Source: DASUME01 sp038257655
GTDB taxonomy: Bacteria; Myxococcota_A; Polyangia; Polyangiales; DASUME01
NCBI GenBank assembly: GCA_038257655.1
Contig: JBBSJC010000485.1
Location: 1 to 6,358 of the forward strand
Reading direction: 5' to 3'
DNA: 6,358 nucleotides
Below are positions 1 to 6,358 of this stretch, piece by piece. The position numbers and the translations under genes are program-made. Positions within the stretch are counted from its first letter, which is position 1, and each line of letters begins with the position of its first letter. The notes under the pieces were generated by a model, which worked only from the letters and a program-made list of their open reading frames with translations, had not been told where the DNA came from and did not search any database.

Positions 1-1404
1 CTCGATGAGGCGAGGATCGCCTCCAAGGTGCAGCACCGCAATGTGGTGCCAGTGCTCGATGTCGTGACGACAGGCGAGGAGGTTATCCTCGTTCAAGAGT
101 ACGTGCATGGTGCGCCACTGCAGTGGCTACTCAGGAGCACACAGCAGACGCGGGCGCAGATGCCGGTGAATATCGCAGTGTCCATAGGCTGCCAAGTCCT
201 GGCTGGATTGCATGCCACCCACGAGACGGTGGATGAGCTCGGTCAACCGATGGAAATCGTGCATCGCGACGTCTCGCCGCAGAACGTGATGATCGCGATG
301 GACGGCACCGCGCGACTTTTGGACTTCGGCGTCGCCAAAGCGATCATGGCTGCGCACGTGACCCGCGAGGGTACCTACAAAGGTAAGCTCGCCTATTCGG
401 CGCCGGAGCAGCTACGCGGCGCGGCTACGCGCCAAAGTGACGTCTATTCCCTATCGGTACTGTTGTGGGAGCTGCTCGTCGGTCAGCGCATGCACCGCTC
501 CAAAAGTGGCGCAGAGCTCGTCGACACGGTGTTGAACGGCACGCCGCCGACGATCCGTGAAGCACTGTCTACAGAACGTGTTTGGGACTCGCTCAGTGCG
601 GCTGACCGGCGTCAGCTGCAGGTGCTTGACCCGATCGTCAGAAAGGGCCTGGCCGTGGACACGCGCCAGCGCTGGGCCACCGCAGCAGACATGGAAGAGG
701 CGCTCGCGGAAGCTGCCCGGCCCGCCACACCCAGTGCCGTTGCCGCGTGGCTCAAGACTGCTGGTAAGGACTTTATCGATCGACGCGACGGGCTGATCGC
801 GGCCGAGGAAGCGAGCTGGCGCAAGGTTCATCCCGTCGGCAGTGGACGCTCCTCGGCTGTGGCGGCGCTCAATTCCTCGATCAACCTGCGCTTGCCGGGT
901 GTGGTCAGCGGTGAGCGCGGCGTTGGCCATTCGGACATCTACCTGCGACGGAGTCCAAAGGTGCTGATCGCCGTACTCTGTACGGTGATTGCCATGCTGG
1001 GGCTCGGCGTCGTCTTCCTCGCGCGCGACACAAGCCCGCAGGCGACACCTGCGGTGACAAGTCCGGTGCGACGGGTCGCTTCCCCCATCCCCACGGCGGC
1101 TGTAGTCCGCCCGCCGGCTGCCGCTGCGCCGACACCACCACGGGCAGTCGCACCTGTCATCGACACTCAGGATCAAGAGATAGAGGAGGAGAAGCTACGC
1201 CCCGTGCGTCACAGCCCAGCAGAAGCCAGGGAAAAGCCGGTGCGTCGCCCGCGCTTTACCGCAGTGCGTGCGCCCGAGCCGGAGGCTCCACCTGCGCCGC
1301 CCGCCGATACACAACCGGCCGCAGGCACCCGCGCTACCAATGACTGCACCACTCCTTACTACTTCCAAGGCTCGAAGAAGATCTTCAAGCCAGCTTGCCT
1401 CTGA
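1..1404 (+). CDS. Transmembrane Ser/Thr protein kinase, 5' partial (myxobacterial type)
   Basis: The frame is open to the left edge, so the gene starts outside the window; the GTG at 28 is an internal Val codon. 467 residues are visible. The first residues (LDEARIASKVQHRNVV) match helix alphaC, with Glu at codon 3 the likely salt-bridge residue, so the Gly-rich loop and the ATP-binding Lys are missing. Visible kinase motifs are HRD at codons 88-90 within HRDVSPQN, DFG at 108-110, APE at 134-136, and the subdomain IX stretch SDVYSLSVLLWELL after it. These indicate a catalytically competent Hanks-type kinase that phosphorylates Ser/Thr on cytoplasmic targets; the substrate is unknown. A linker of about 100 residues leads to one membrane span (codons 321-340, VLIAVLCTVIAMLGLGVVFL), then a 108-residue exoplasmic region with 22 prolines, then a tail DCTTPYYF...KPACL ending in two cysteines. 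The next gene lies 56 bases downstream, same strand, probably in the same operon. Confidence 0.95.
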   Translation, partial: LDEARIASKVQHRNVVPVLDVVTTGEEVILVQEYVHGAPLQWLLRSTQQTRAQMPVNIAVSIGCQVLAGLHATHETVDELGQPMEIVHRDVSPQNVMIAMDGTARLLDFGVAKAIMAAHVTREGTYKGKLAYSAPEQLRGAATRQSDVYSLSVLLWELLVGQRMHRSKSGAELVDTVLNGTPPTIREALSTERVWDSLSAADRRQLQVLDPIVRKGLAVDTRQRWATAADMEEALAEAARPATPSAVAAWLKTAGKDFIDRRDGLIAAEEASWRKVHPVGSGRSSAVAALNSSINLRLPGVVSGERGVGHSDIYLRRSPKVLIAVLCTVIAMLGLGVVFLARDTSPQATPAVTSPVRRVASPIPTAAVVRPPAAAAPTPPRAVAPVIDTQDQEIEEEKLRPVRHSPAEAREKPVRRPRFTAVRAPEPEAPPAPPADTQPAAGTRATNDCTTPYYFQGSKKIFKPACL

Positions 1405-1446
1405 CTGTATTGGGACTGCCGCCGAGTCCATTTGCTACTCACGCCC

Positions 1447-1454
1447 AAGGAGGG
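1447..1454 (+). promoter_or_regulatory. Ribosome binding site that fixes the start of the exported protein
   Basis: AAGGAGGG is a near-perfect Shine-Dalgarno sequence six bases before the ATG at 1461. It decides the start: the frame stays open upstream to a TTG at 1395, but that would overlap the kinase stop and put a non-signal-like extension ahead of a clear signal peptide. Confidence 0.85.
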
Positions 1455-1460
1455 CCGATC

Positions 1461-2336
1461 ATGATTCTCGGAATCCGCCATGTGTTCGCCAGCCTCGCAA
1501 TGATCGCGATCGCAACCGTCAGCTCGGCCGCGAGCGCAGAAGTGTCGAAGGAGGCCTGTATCGAATCGCACAGCCGGGCTCAAGACGCGCGAGAGCAAGG
1601 TAAGCTCTCGCTCGCACGCAAGTTATTCATGACGTGCGCGCAGCCGGCGTGTCCTGCGCTCGTGCAAAACGACTGCGCTCGCTATGCAGATGACATCGAG
1701 CGCTATCAACCCTTTCTTACCTTCGCCGCGCGCGATTCCCAGGGCAACGACTTGCCCGATACGACGGTGTACCTCGATGGTGTGCTCGTGGTGACGCGCC
1801 TCGACGATGGTAAGCCACACGAGGTCGATCCTGGTCGGCACGTCGTACGCTTTGAATACGGTGGACGTCAGGAGACCGTCACGGTGGTCGTAGGGAGTGG
1901 CGAAAAGGTACGTGCCGTAGTGGGTACGTTCGCGACCGAAGCCTCGAGCTCTGTCGGCCAGTCAACGCGTGAAGAGGAAACGGAGGAAGAGGAGAGCACC
2001 CACGCGCTGGGGTCCCGCATCATGCTGGGCGCAAGTGCGGCCATGCTGGTAGGTGGCGCGACGCTCGGGATCGTTGGCCTCATGAAGGTACCAGACCAGT
2101 GCTCGACCTCTACCCATGAGTGCAAGGCGCCTCCGGGCGACCCCGCGTTCGATCAAGCGGTGAGCGCGGTGCGCCTCAGCAACATCGGCTGGTCGCTGAG
2201 CGGCGCCGGCTTGGCAGCGATGGCTATCGGTCTCGTTTGGTACTTCAAGAGCGAGGGCCCCGAGCGGGATGACACGATGATCTCGCCGCTGATCACGCCC
2301 GAAACCGCGGGCCTCGCCATCAGTGGTCGGCTCTAG
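1461..2336 (+). CDS. Exported protein of unknown function with Cys-rich helical module, PEGA-like segment and two hydrophobic segments
   Basis: 291 residues from the ATG, chosen for its strong ribosome binding site and because a signal peptide follows: a positive residue and hydrophobic core at 5-20, then SSAASA with likely cleavage after Ala26. Residues 31-85 form a helical module with Cys33, Cys59, Cys64 and Cys72 (MTCAQPACPALV, then NDCARY), resembling one TPR-like hairpin. Residues 86-157 are beta-rich with the pattern 'VYLDGVLV ... EVDPGRHVVRFEYGG', like PEGA or carboxypeptidase-regulatory folds. An acidic linker (about 170-178, EEETEEEE) precedes two Gly/Ala-rich hydrophobic segments (about 187-208 and 241-262) flanking a loop with Cys214 and Cys221. 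I recall similar proteins in Polyangiales, often next to kinases, but know no established function. Its position after the kinase suggests co-transcription and perhaps a sensory or scaffold role in the envelope; that is inference. Gene call secure, function unknown. Confidence 0.9.
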   Translation: MILGIRHVFASLAMIAIATVSSAASAEVSKEACIESHSRAQDAREQGKLSLARKLFMTCAQPACPALVQNDCARYADDIERYQPFLTFAARDSQGNDLPDTTVYLDGVLVVTRLDDGKPHEVDPGRHVVRFEYGGRQETVTVVVGSGEKVRAVVGTFATEASSSVGQSTREEETEEEESTHALGSRIMLGASAAMLVGGATLGIVGLMKVPDQCSTSTHECKAPPGDPAFDQAVSAVRLSNIGWSLSGAGLAAMAIGLVWYFKSEGPERDDTMISPLITPETAGLAISGRL

Positions 2337-2362
2337 TCTGGTCGGTGCGACGCCTGGCCCTG

Positions 2363-5300
2363 TCAGGCCGCAAGCGGCGCAAGCTCCGTCAGAAACGCCG
2401 AGACCTGATCGATGGCATCGCCCTGACCGCGCTCGTCAAAGCGCGCGCTGAGCTTACGGTCGGGTGTCAGCTTCAGCCGGCCCTTGGACTGCGCCACCAT
2501 CACTACCAGCCCTGCCACATCGATCGGTGCGTCGTCCGCCAAATGGAGGGTCACGCGTTGCGAGGTGGCTTCGCAGCCGAGCACGCGTAGCCTGCGTAAT
2601 GCAGGCTTGAGCGCCATCGCCCGCACGAAGGTACGCGCGGCATCGGGCGCGGGACCAAAGCGGTCTTCCATCTCCTCTGCGATCGCGCTGACGTCAGCCT
2701 CGCCGTCCGCGCTCGCCAGGCGTTTGTAGAACGAGAGGCGCACACCGATATCTTCGATGTAAACGTCGGGCAAGAGCAGGGGCGTGTCGAGACTTACCTC
2801 GGGATCGATGTCATGGCTTACGGTCTCGCCCTTGAGCTCGGCTACCGCATCTTCGAGCATTTGCACGAATAGCTCGAAGCCAACCGAGCTTACCGTGCCG
2901 CTTTGCTCCGCTCCCAACAGATCTCCCGCACCGCGCAACTCCAGATCGAGCGACGCGACTTTGAAACCCGAGCCAAGCTCGGTGAAGCGCTCGAGCGCCG
3001 CCATACGCAGGCGCGCCTCATCGCTCATGGCCGTCGGTGGTGGCGCTACCAGGTAACAGTAGGCACGCTCCTTGGACCGGCCCACGCGTCCGCGGAGCTG
3101 GTAGAGCTGTGCCAGACCGTAAGTGTCAGCGCGATCGATGATCATCGTGTTGGCGCGCGGGATGTCGAGCCCACTCTCGACGATCGCCGTCGAGCACAAC
3201 ACGTCATAGCGACCTTCGATGAAGTCACCCATCACTTTTTCGAGCAGACCTTCACTCATTTGCCCGTGCGCCATCACGATGCGCGCTTCGGGCACAAGCT
3301 CTGCCAGGCGTGCTGCGCGCTCCGCCATGGACTCGATGCGGTTGTGGACAAAAAAGGTCTGGCCGCCCCGTGATAGCTCGCGCTTGATCGCCTCTCCGAT
3401 TACCACGGGATCCCAGCGCGTGACGAAGGTACGTACCGCACGTCTGTCGACGGGCGCCGTGGTGATGAGCGACAGATCGCGCAAGCCCGAGATCGCCATC
3501 TGCAGTGTGCGCGGAATCGGCGTGGCGCTGAGCGTGAGCACGTCCACGTTGGCGCGCAGCGCCTTGATGCGTTCTTTGTGGGCGACACCAAAGCGCTGCT
3601 CTTCGTCGACGACGAGCAGGCCCAGCTGCTTGAAATGCACGTCCTTTGAAAGCAGTCGGTGCGTGCCGACCACGATATCGATGCTGCCTTCTTTCAGCCC
3701 GGCCAGCGTCGCGGCTTGCTCTTCCTTGGATACAAAGCGCGATAGCTGACCGATGCGCAGCGGATAGTCAGCCATACGATCGCGAAAGGTATTCGTATGC
3801 TGCTGCGCCAGCACCGTCGTCGGACACAGGATGCCTACCTGCCGGCCGGCCATGGCGGCGCGAAAGGCCGCACGCATCGCAACTTCGGTCTTACCAAAGC
3901 CGACGTCGCCGCATACCACGCGATCCATGGCCTGAGGACGCTCGAGGTCGCGCAACACCTCGTCGATCGCGCGCGTCTGGTCGGGCGTCTCATCAAAGGC
4001 GAAGCCCGCTTCGAACTCGGCGTAGCTGCGATCGGCGGGGCCGAGGGGAGGGCGCGTGGCCGCGGCGCGTTGGGCGTATATCTTGAGCAGATCGTCGGCG
4101 AGCTTTTTGACTTCGTCGCGTACGCGCGCCTTTGTGCGTGAGAAGGTCTGACCGCCCAGCTTGTCGAGCTTGGGTGCCTTACCCTCTTGGCCTGAGTGTT
4201 TCTGAATTTGGTTGAGGCGCGTGACAGGCAGGTAGAGCTTTCCGCCCAGGTACTCCACCACCAGCACTTCGACGCTGACGGGCTTCATGCCTTGCAGCAC
4301 TTCGTAGCGCGACAGGGACATTTGCTTCTTCTCGAGCCCTAGGTAGCGACCAATCCCGTGCTCTACGTGCACCACGAAATCGCCGACGCTCAAGGCGCTC
4401 AGGTCATCCAGAAATGCTTCGGTCTTTGATCGCTTTTCTTTGCGCGCGCTGCGCTGCGCCGCGCGACCGCCGAACACTTCCGTTTCGGTGACGAAGGTCA
4501 GGCCCGCCGTGGCGAGCACGAAGCCGTGGGTCAGCTCGCCCAGGACGATTTCGACCTTGCCAGAAAAGCGCGTCTTGAGCCGTTCCGGGGTAAACGGCTC
4601 AGCCCCTGCGAACACTTCGAGCTCGTAGCCACGCAACAGACCCGTTAACCGATCGGCCTGCGTCCGTGTACGGGCGGCGATCATCACGCGCAGCCCGCTT
4701 TCAAGCCATCCGGCGAGACTGCGCGCCAAAGGTAAGAGCGCGTCGCCACGACCGGCGCTCGCCCGCTGCTGCTTGAGCTGCGAAAGAAGACCGGACTGAT
4801 CTTCGCCACCGAGCTGAAGCACGCTTTCGGCGGCCACGGACTCGAACGCACTCAGGGGGGACTCCTCGTCCTCTGCCTCGCCGGACACGGCCAGCATATG
4901 GATGCTCGCAATCGGATGTCGCTCCAGCGTCTCCCGTAGATCGTGGCTGTTGGTGTACAGCTCTGCCACGCTAAACGCCGGCAGCTCGGTAACTCTCGCC
5001 GCGCGATCGCTGTGCGCCCGTTCGAGATCCTCGCGCGCGGCCTTGGCAACGCCCGTCGGGTCGACGATCACGCAGCGCATCGTGCTCGGCAGGTAGTCGA
5101 ACACGGTGTCGAGCTTGCCGTGAAAAGCAGGCAGCAGACCATCGATGCCGAGCACGCTGCGTCCGCTCTCCAGGTCGTCGAGCAGGTCGCTGCGTTTGCG
5201 CGACGGTAAGTTGAAGCTGTCGCACAGATCACTCACACGCTCGCGCACGTGTTTGCGCGTCGCACTGTCGCTCAGCGTCTGACGCGCTGGATGAACGAAT

Positions 5301-6013
5301 ACAGACTGCTCTTCGCCAAGCGTGCGCTGCGTGTCTGGATCAAAACGCTTGATCGACGTCACGAGCTCATCGTCGAGCTCGATGCGCAAGGGGCTGCCGG
5401 CGTGGGGTGGAAACACATCGAGCAAGGCGCCGCGCACCGCGAAGCTGCCTGCATCTTCGACCACCGGCACGCGCAGGTAGCCGCAGGCGGCCAAGAGCGA
5501 GATCAGCTCGTCGCGATCGATGATGTCACTGACGTGAACGTGGCGTGAGCGACTGGCGAGCGCTTGCTTCGGAGCGACCTTACGCAACAGGGCCGAAACC
5601 GGCGCCACGATGAACTGCCATGGCAAACCGTGCGCGAGGTGACAGAGCGCTGCTACACGCTCCATGTTGGTCTTGCGGTCGGCGGCCACTTGCAGAAAGG
5701 GCGAAGCGTCCGGCGCCGGAAAGCGCAGCACGGGCAGGGCATCTGCACCGCTGGTGCTGGCAGCACCAAAAAAGCGCAAATCTTGGGCGCATGCCTGCGC
5801 GCTGTCCTGATCGGGCGTGACCACCAGCATCGGGGGCGCACCACGACGCGTCGCCTCCGTTAGTAGCAGCGCGAGAGCGCCACCGGGCAGACCGCTGTAA
5901 TCGAGCCGCTCCAGGGTACCGAGCTTGTCGGCCGCTAGACGCAGGGTGGTGTTGGCACGCGTGAGCCCGCTTTCGAGGGCGAAACGATCGGGCAGGGGAA
6001 CATCATCAGGCAC
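2363..6013 (-). CDS. mfd: Transcription-repair coupling factor Mfd
   Basis: A 1216-residue protein, somewhat longer than the 1148-residue E. coli enzyme. Mfd is an ATP-driven DNA translocase in the cytoplasm that removes RNA polymerase stalled at lesions and recruits UvrA for nucleotide excision repair. Domains in order: UvrB-like module (about 25-370, including FAVRGALLDVFPP); poorly conserved D3 (about 375-470); RNA polymerase interaction domain (about 535-605, VGDFVVHVEHGIGRYLGL and GKLYLPVTRL); RecG-like motor with Walker A GDVGFGKT at 702-709, DEEQ box at 803-806, SATPIPRT at 829-836, and motifs V/VI (GLDIPRANT, QLRGRVGRS at 948-980); and C-terminal autoinhibitory TRCF domain (about 1070-1205, LLLPDVYIEDIGVRLSFYKR). 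The start is a GTG at 6013, the first available start after an upstream in-frame stop; AGGG lies only two bases before it, so translation initiation is not well supported by a classic Shine-Dalgarno. All motor motifs are intact. It converges on the kinase pair and diverges from the acyl-CoA dehydrogenase. Confidence 0.98.
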   Translation of the reverse strand: MPDDVPLPDRFALESGLTRANTTLRLAADKLGTLERLDYSGLPGGALALLLTEATRRGAPPMLVVTPDQDSAQACAQDLRFFGAASTSGADALPVLRFPAPDASPFLQVAADRKTNMERVAALCHLAHGLPWQFIVAPVSALLRKVAPKQALASRSRHVHVSDIIDRDELISLLAACGYLRVPVVEDAGSFAVRGALLDVFPPHAGSPLRIELDDELVTSIKRFDPDTQRTLGEEQSVFVHPARQTLSDSATRKHVRERVSDLCDSFNLPSRKRSDLLDDLESGRSVLGIDGLLPAFHGKLDTVFDYLPSTMRCVIVDPTGVAKAAREDLERAHSDRAARVTELPAFSVAELYTNSHDLRETLERHPIASIHMLAVSGEAEDEESPLSAFESVAAESVLQLGGEDQSGLLSQLKQQRASAGRGDALLPLARSLAGWLESGLRVMIAARTRTQADRLTGLLRGYELEVFAGAEPFTPERLKTRFSGKVEIVLGELTHGFVLATAGLTFVTETEVFGGRAAQRSARKEKRSKTEAFLDDLSALSVGDFVVHVEHGIGRYLGLEKKQMSLSRYEVLQGMKPVSVEVLVVEYLGGKLYLPVTRLNQIQKHSGQEGKAPKLDKLGGQTFSRTKARVRDEVKKLADDLLKIYAQRAAATRPPLGPADRSYAEFEAGFAFDETPDQTRAIDEVLRDLERPQAMDRVVCGDVGFGKTEVAMRAAFRAAMAGRQVGILCPTTVLAQQHTNTFRDRMADYPLRIGQLSRFVSKEEQAATLAGLKEGSIDIVVGTHRLLSKDVHFKQLGLLVVDEEQRFGVAHKERIKALRANVDVLTLSATPIPRTLQMAISGLRDLSLITTAPVDRRAVRTFVTRWDPVVIGEAIKRELSRGGQTFFVHNRIESMAERAARLAELVPEARIVMAHGQMSEGLLEKVMGDFIEGRYDVLCSTAIVESGLDIPRANTMIIDRADTYGLAQLYQLRGRVGRSKERAYCYLVAPPPTAMSDEARLRMAALERFTELGSGFKVASLDLELRGAGDLLGAEQSGTVSSVGFELFVQMLEDAVAELKGETVSHDIDPEVSLDTPLLLPDVYIEDIGVRLSFYKRLASADGEADVSAIAEEMEDRFGPAPDAARTFVRAMALKPALRRLRVLGCEATSQRVTLHLADDAPIDVAGLVVMVAQSKGRLKLTPDRKLSARFDERGQGDAIDQVSAFLTELAPLAA

Positions 6014-6215
6014 AACCCTGCGTGGTAGCGCGCCCTTCGCGTCGCGGCCAATCCGTAACCTGTTCGGACTGGGAAGGCGCTGCTGTGACTAAACCTACGC
6101 CCGCCCTATGCCGAACCGGATTCGCCCCGTTTTCTAGTGCGACTCACCTGGTGTCGAGTTAGTTTGATGTTCGGCGCGAGCAGCGAAATGAGCTTCCGCG
6201 CACGAGGAGGCCGCT
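6014..6215. promoter_or_regulatory. Divergent intergenic region between mfd and the acyl-CoA dehydrogenase gene
   Basis: About 200 bases separate the two divergent starts, so the promoters of both genes are expected here. I see no convincing -35/-10 pair on either strand. Short symmetries are present: CGAA and TTCG around a five-base centre at 6112-6124, CACC and GGTG around one base at 6145-6153, and TGTTCGG twice as a direct repeat (6061-6067, 6168-6174). None is long enough to name an operator. The promoter role rests on gene arrangement only. Confidence 0.45.
6204..6210 (+). promoter_or_regulatory. Ribosome binding site supporting a TTG start
   Basis: GAGGAGG lies five bases before the TTG at 6216. 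No ATG or GTG in that frame has comparable support, and the product aligns with the usual start of acyl-CoA dehydrogenases, so this site decides the start. Confidence 0.8.
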
Positions 6216-6358
6216 TTGAAACGCACGCTGTTTTCTGAAGATCACGAGCTATTTCGCCAAGCATTCCAGCAGTTCGTCGCGCGCGAGATCAAACCGCACC
6301 AAGAGCGCTGGATGGAACAGCATCAAGTGGATCGCGAGCTCTGGAAGAAGGCGGGCGA
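6216..6358 (+). CDS. Acyl-CoA dehydrogenase family protein, 3' partial
   Basis: 47 complete codons are visible before the right edge, starting at TTG. The N-terminus (MKRTLFSEDHELFRQAFQQF, then VAREIKPHQERWMEQHQVDR and ELWKKAGE) is the typical first helical segment of FAD-dependent acyl-CoA dehydrogenases, which introduce a trans-2,3 double bond into acyl-CoA thioesters in fatty-acid or branched-chain degradation and pass electrons to electron-transfer flavoprotein. The pattern 'F.eeHe.FR..f..Fv..Ei.P....W' followed by 'elW.kaGe' is what I recognise. The catalytic Glu, FAD-binding and substrate-specificity regions lie outside the window, so chain-length preference cannot be judged. The gene is divergent from mfd and may begin its own operon to the right. 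Confidence 0.85.
   Translation, partial: MKRTLFSEDHELFRQAFQQFVAREIKPHQERWMEQHQVDRELWKKAG

Noticed and set aside
451..1176. 241-codon open frame on the minus strand opposite the kinase
   Set aside because: It is rich in Arg, Cys and His as expected from the antisense of a GC-rich gene, has no recognisable domain, and lies wholly over a kinase with clear motifs.
1413..1429. Small hairpin (GGACT and AGTCC) between the kinase and the exported-protein gene
   Set aside because: A five-base-pair stem with a seven-base loop and no T-tract is expected by chance; it does not argue for separate transcription.
2352..2368. Possible terminator hairpin (GCCTG and CAGGC around a seven-base loop) at the convergent stops
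   Set aside because: The stem is only five base pairs, overlaps the mfd stop, and has no T-tract on either strand.
2903..3373. Plus-strand open frames inside mfd (for example 2903-3373, 3219-3749, 3646-4086)
   Set aside because: All are shadows of the mfd frame, with low-complexity Arg/Ser/Ala-rich translations and no domain.
6112..6124. LexA-like or other operator (CGAA, five bases, TTCG) upstream of mfd
   Set aside because: It does not match the CGAAC-N4-GTTCG pattern and the half-sites are only four bases long.

Overview
The window looks like chromosomal DNA of a myxobacterium (phylum Myxococcota, probably a Polyangium/Sorangium-type lineage). This is inferred from the GC-rich codon use, from a transmembrane Ser/Thr protein kinase with the 'HRDVSPQN' catalytic loop and a C-terminal two-cysteine tail of the kind I associate with this group, and from a secreted companion protein with a Cys-rich 'ACPALV..DCARY' module that I also recall from it. 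No database search was possible.

Layout. (1) 1-1404 (+): a Ser/Thr protein kinase, cut by the left edge at the level of helix alphaC. It has a cytoplasmic catalytic domain, one membrane span, and a Pro/Ala-rich exoplasmic tail ending in a Cys-x16-Cys-Leu motif. (2) 1461-2336 (+): a 291-residue exported protein of unknown function, 56 bases downstream of the kinase and with a strong ribosome binding site. It has a signal peptide, a short Cys-rich helical module, a beta-rich PEGA-like segment, an acidic linker and two hydrophobic segments. It is probably co-transcribed with the kinase. (3) 2363-6013 (-): a complete mfd gene for the transcription-repair coupling factor, convergent with the kinase pair and separated from it by only 26 bases. 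(4) 6014-6215: a divergent intergenic region that should hold the start signals of mfd and of the next gene. (5) 6216-6358 (+): the first 47 codons of an acyl-CoA dehydrogenase family protein, starting at TTG behind a strong Shine-Dalgarno sequence and cut by the right edge.

mfd is a housekeeping DNA-repair gene and the acyl-CoA dehydrogenase is a metabolic gene; nothing in the sequence links either to the kinase pair. The only candidate for an under-described system is the kinase and its exported neighbour: both are predicted to place Cys-containing segments outside the cytoplasm, which would fit an envelope-sensing pair, but this is a hypothesis. I saw no tRNA, rRNA, CRISPR array, insertion sequence or notable repeat, and no sign of recent transfer.
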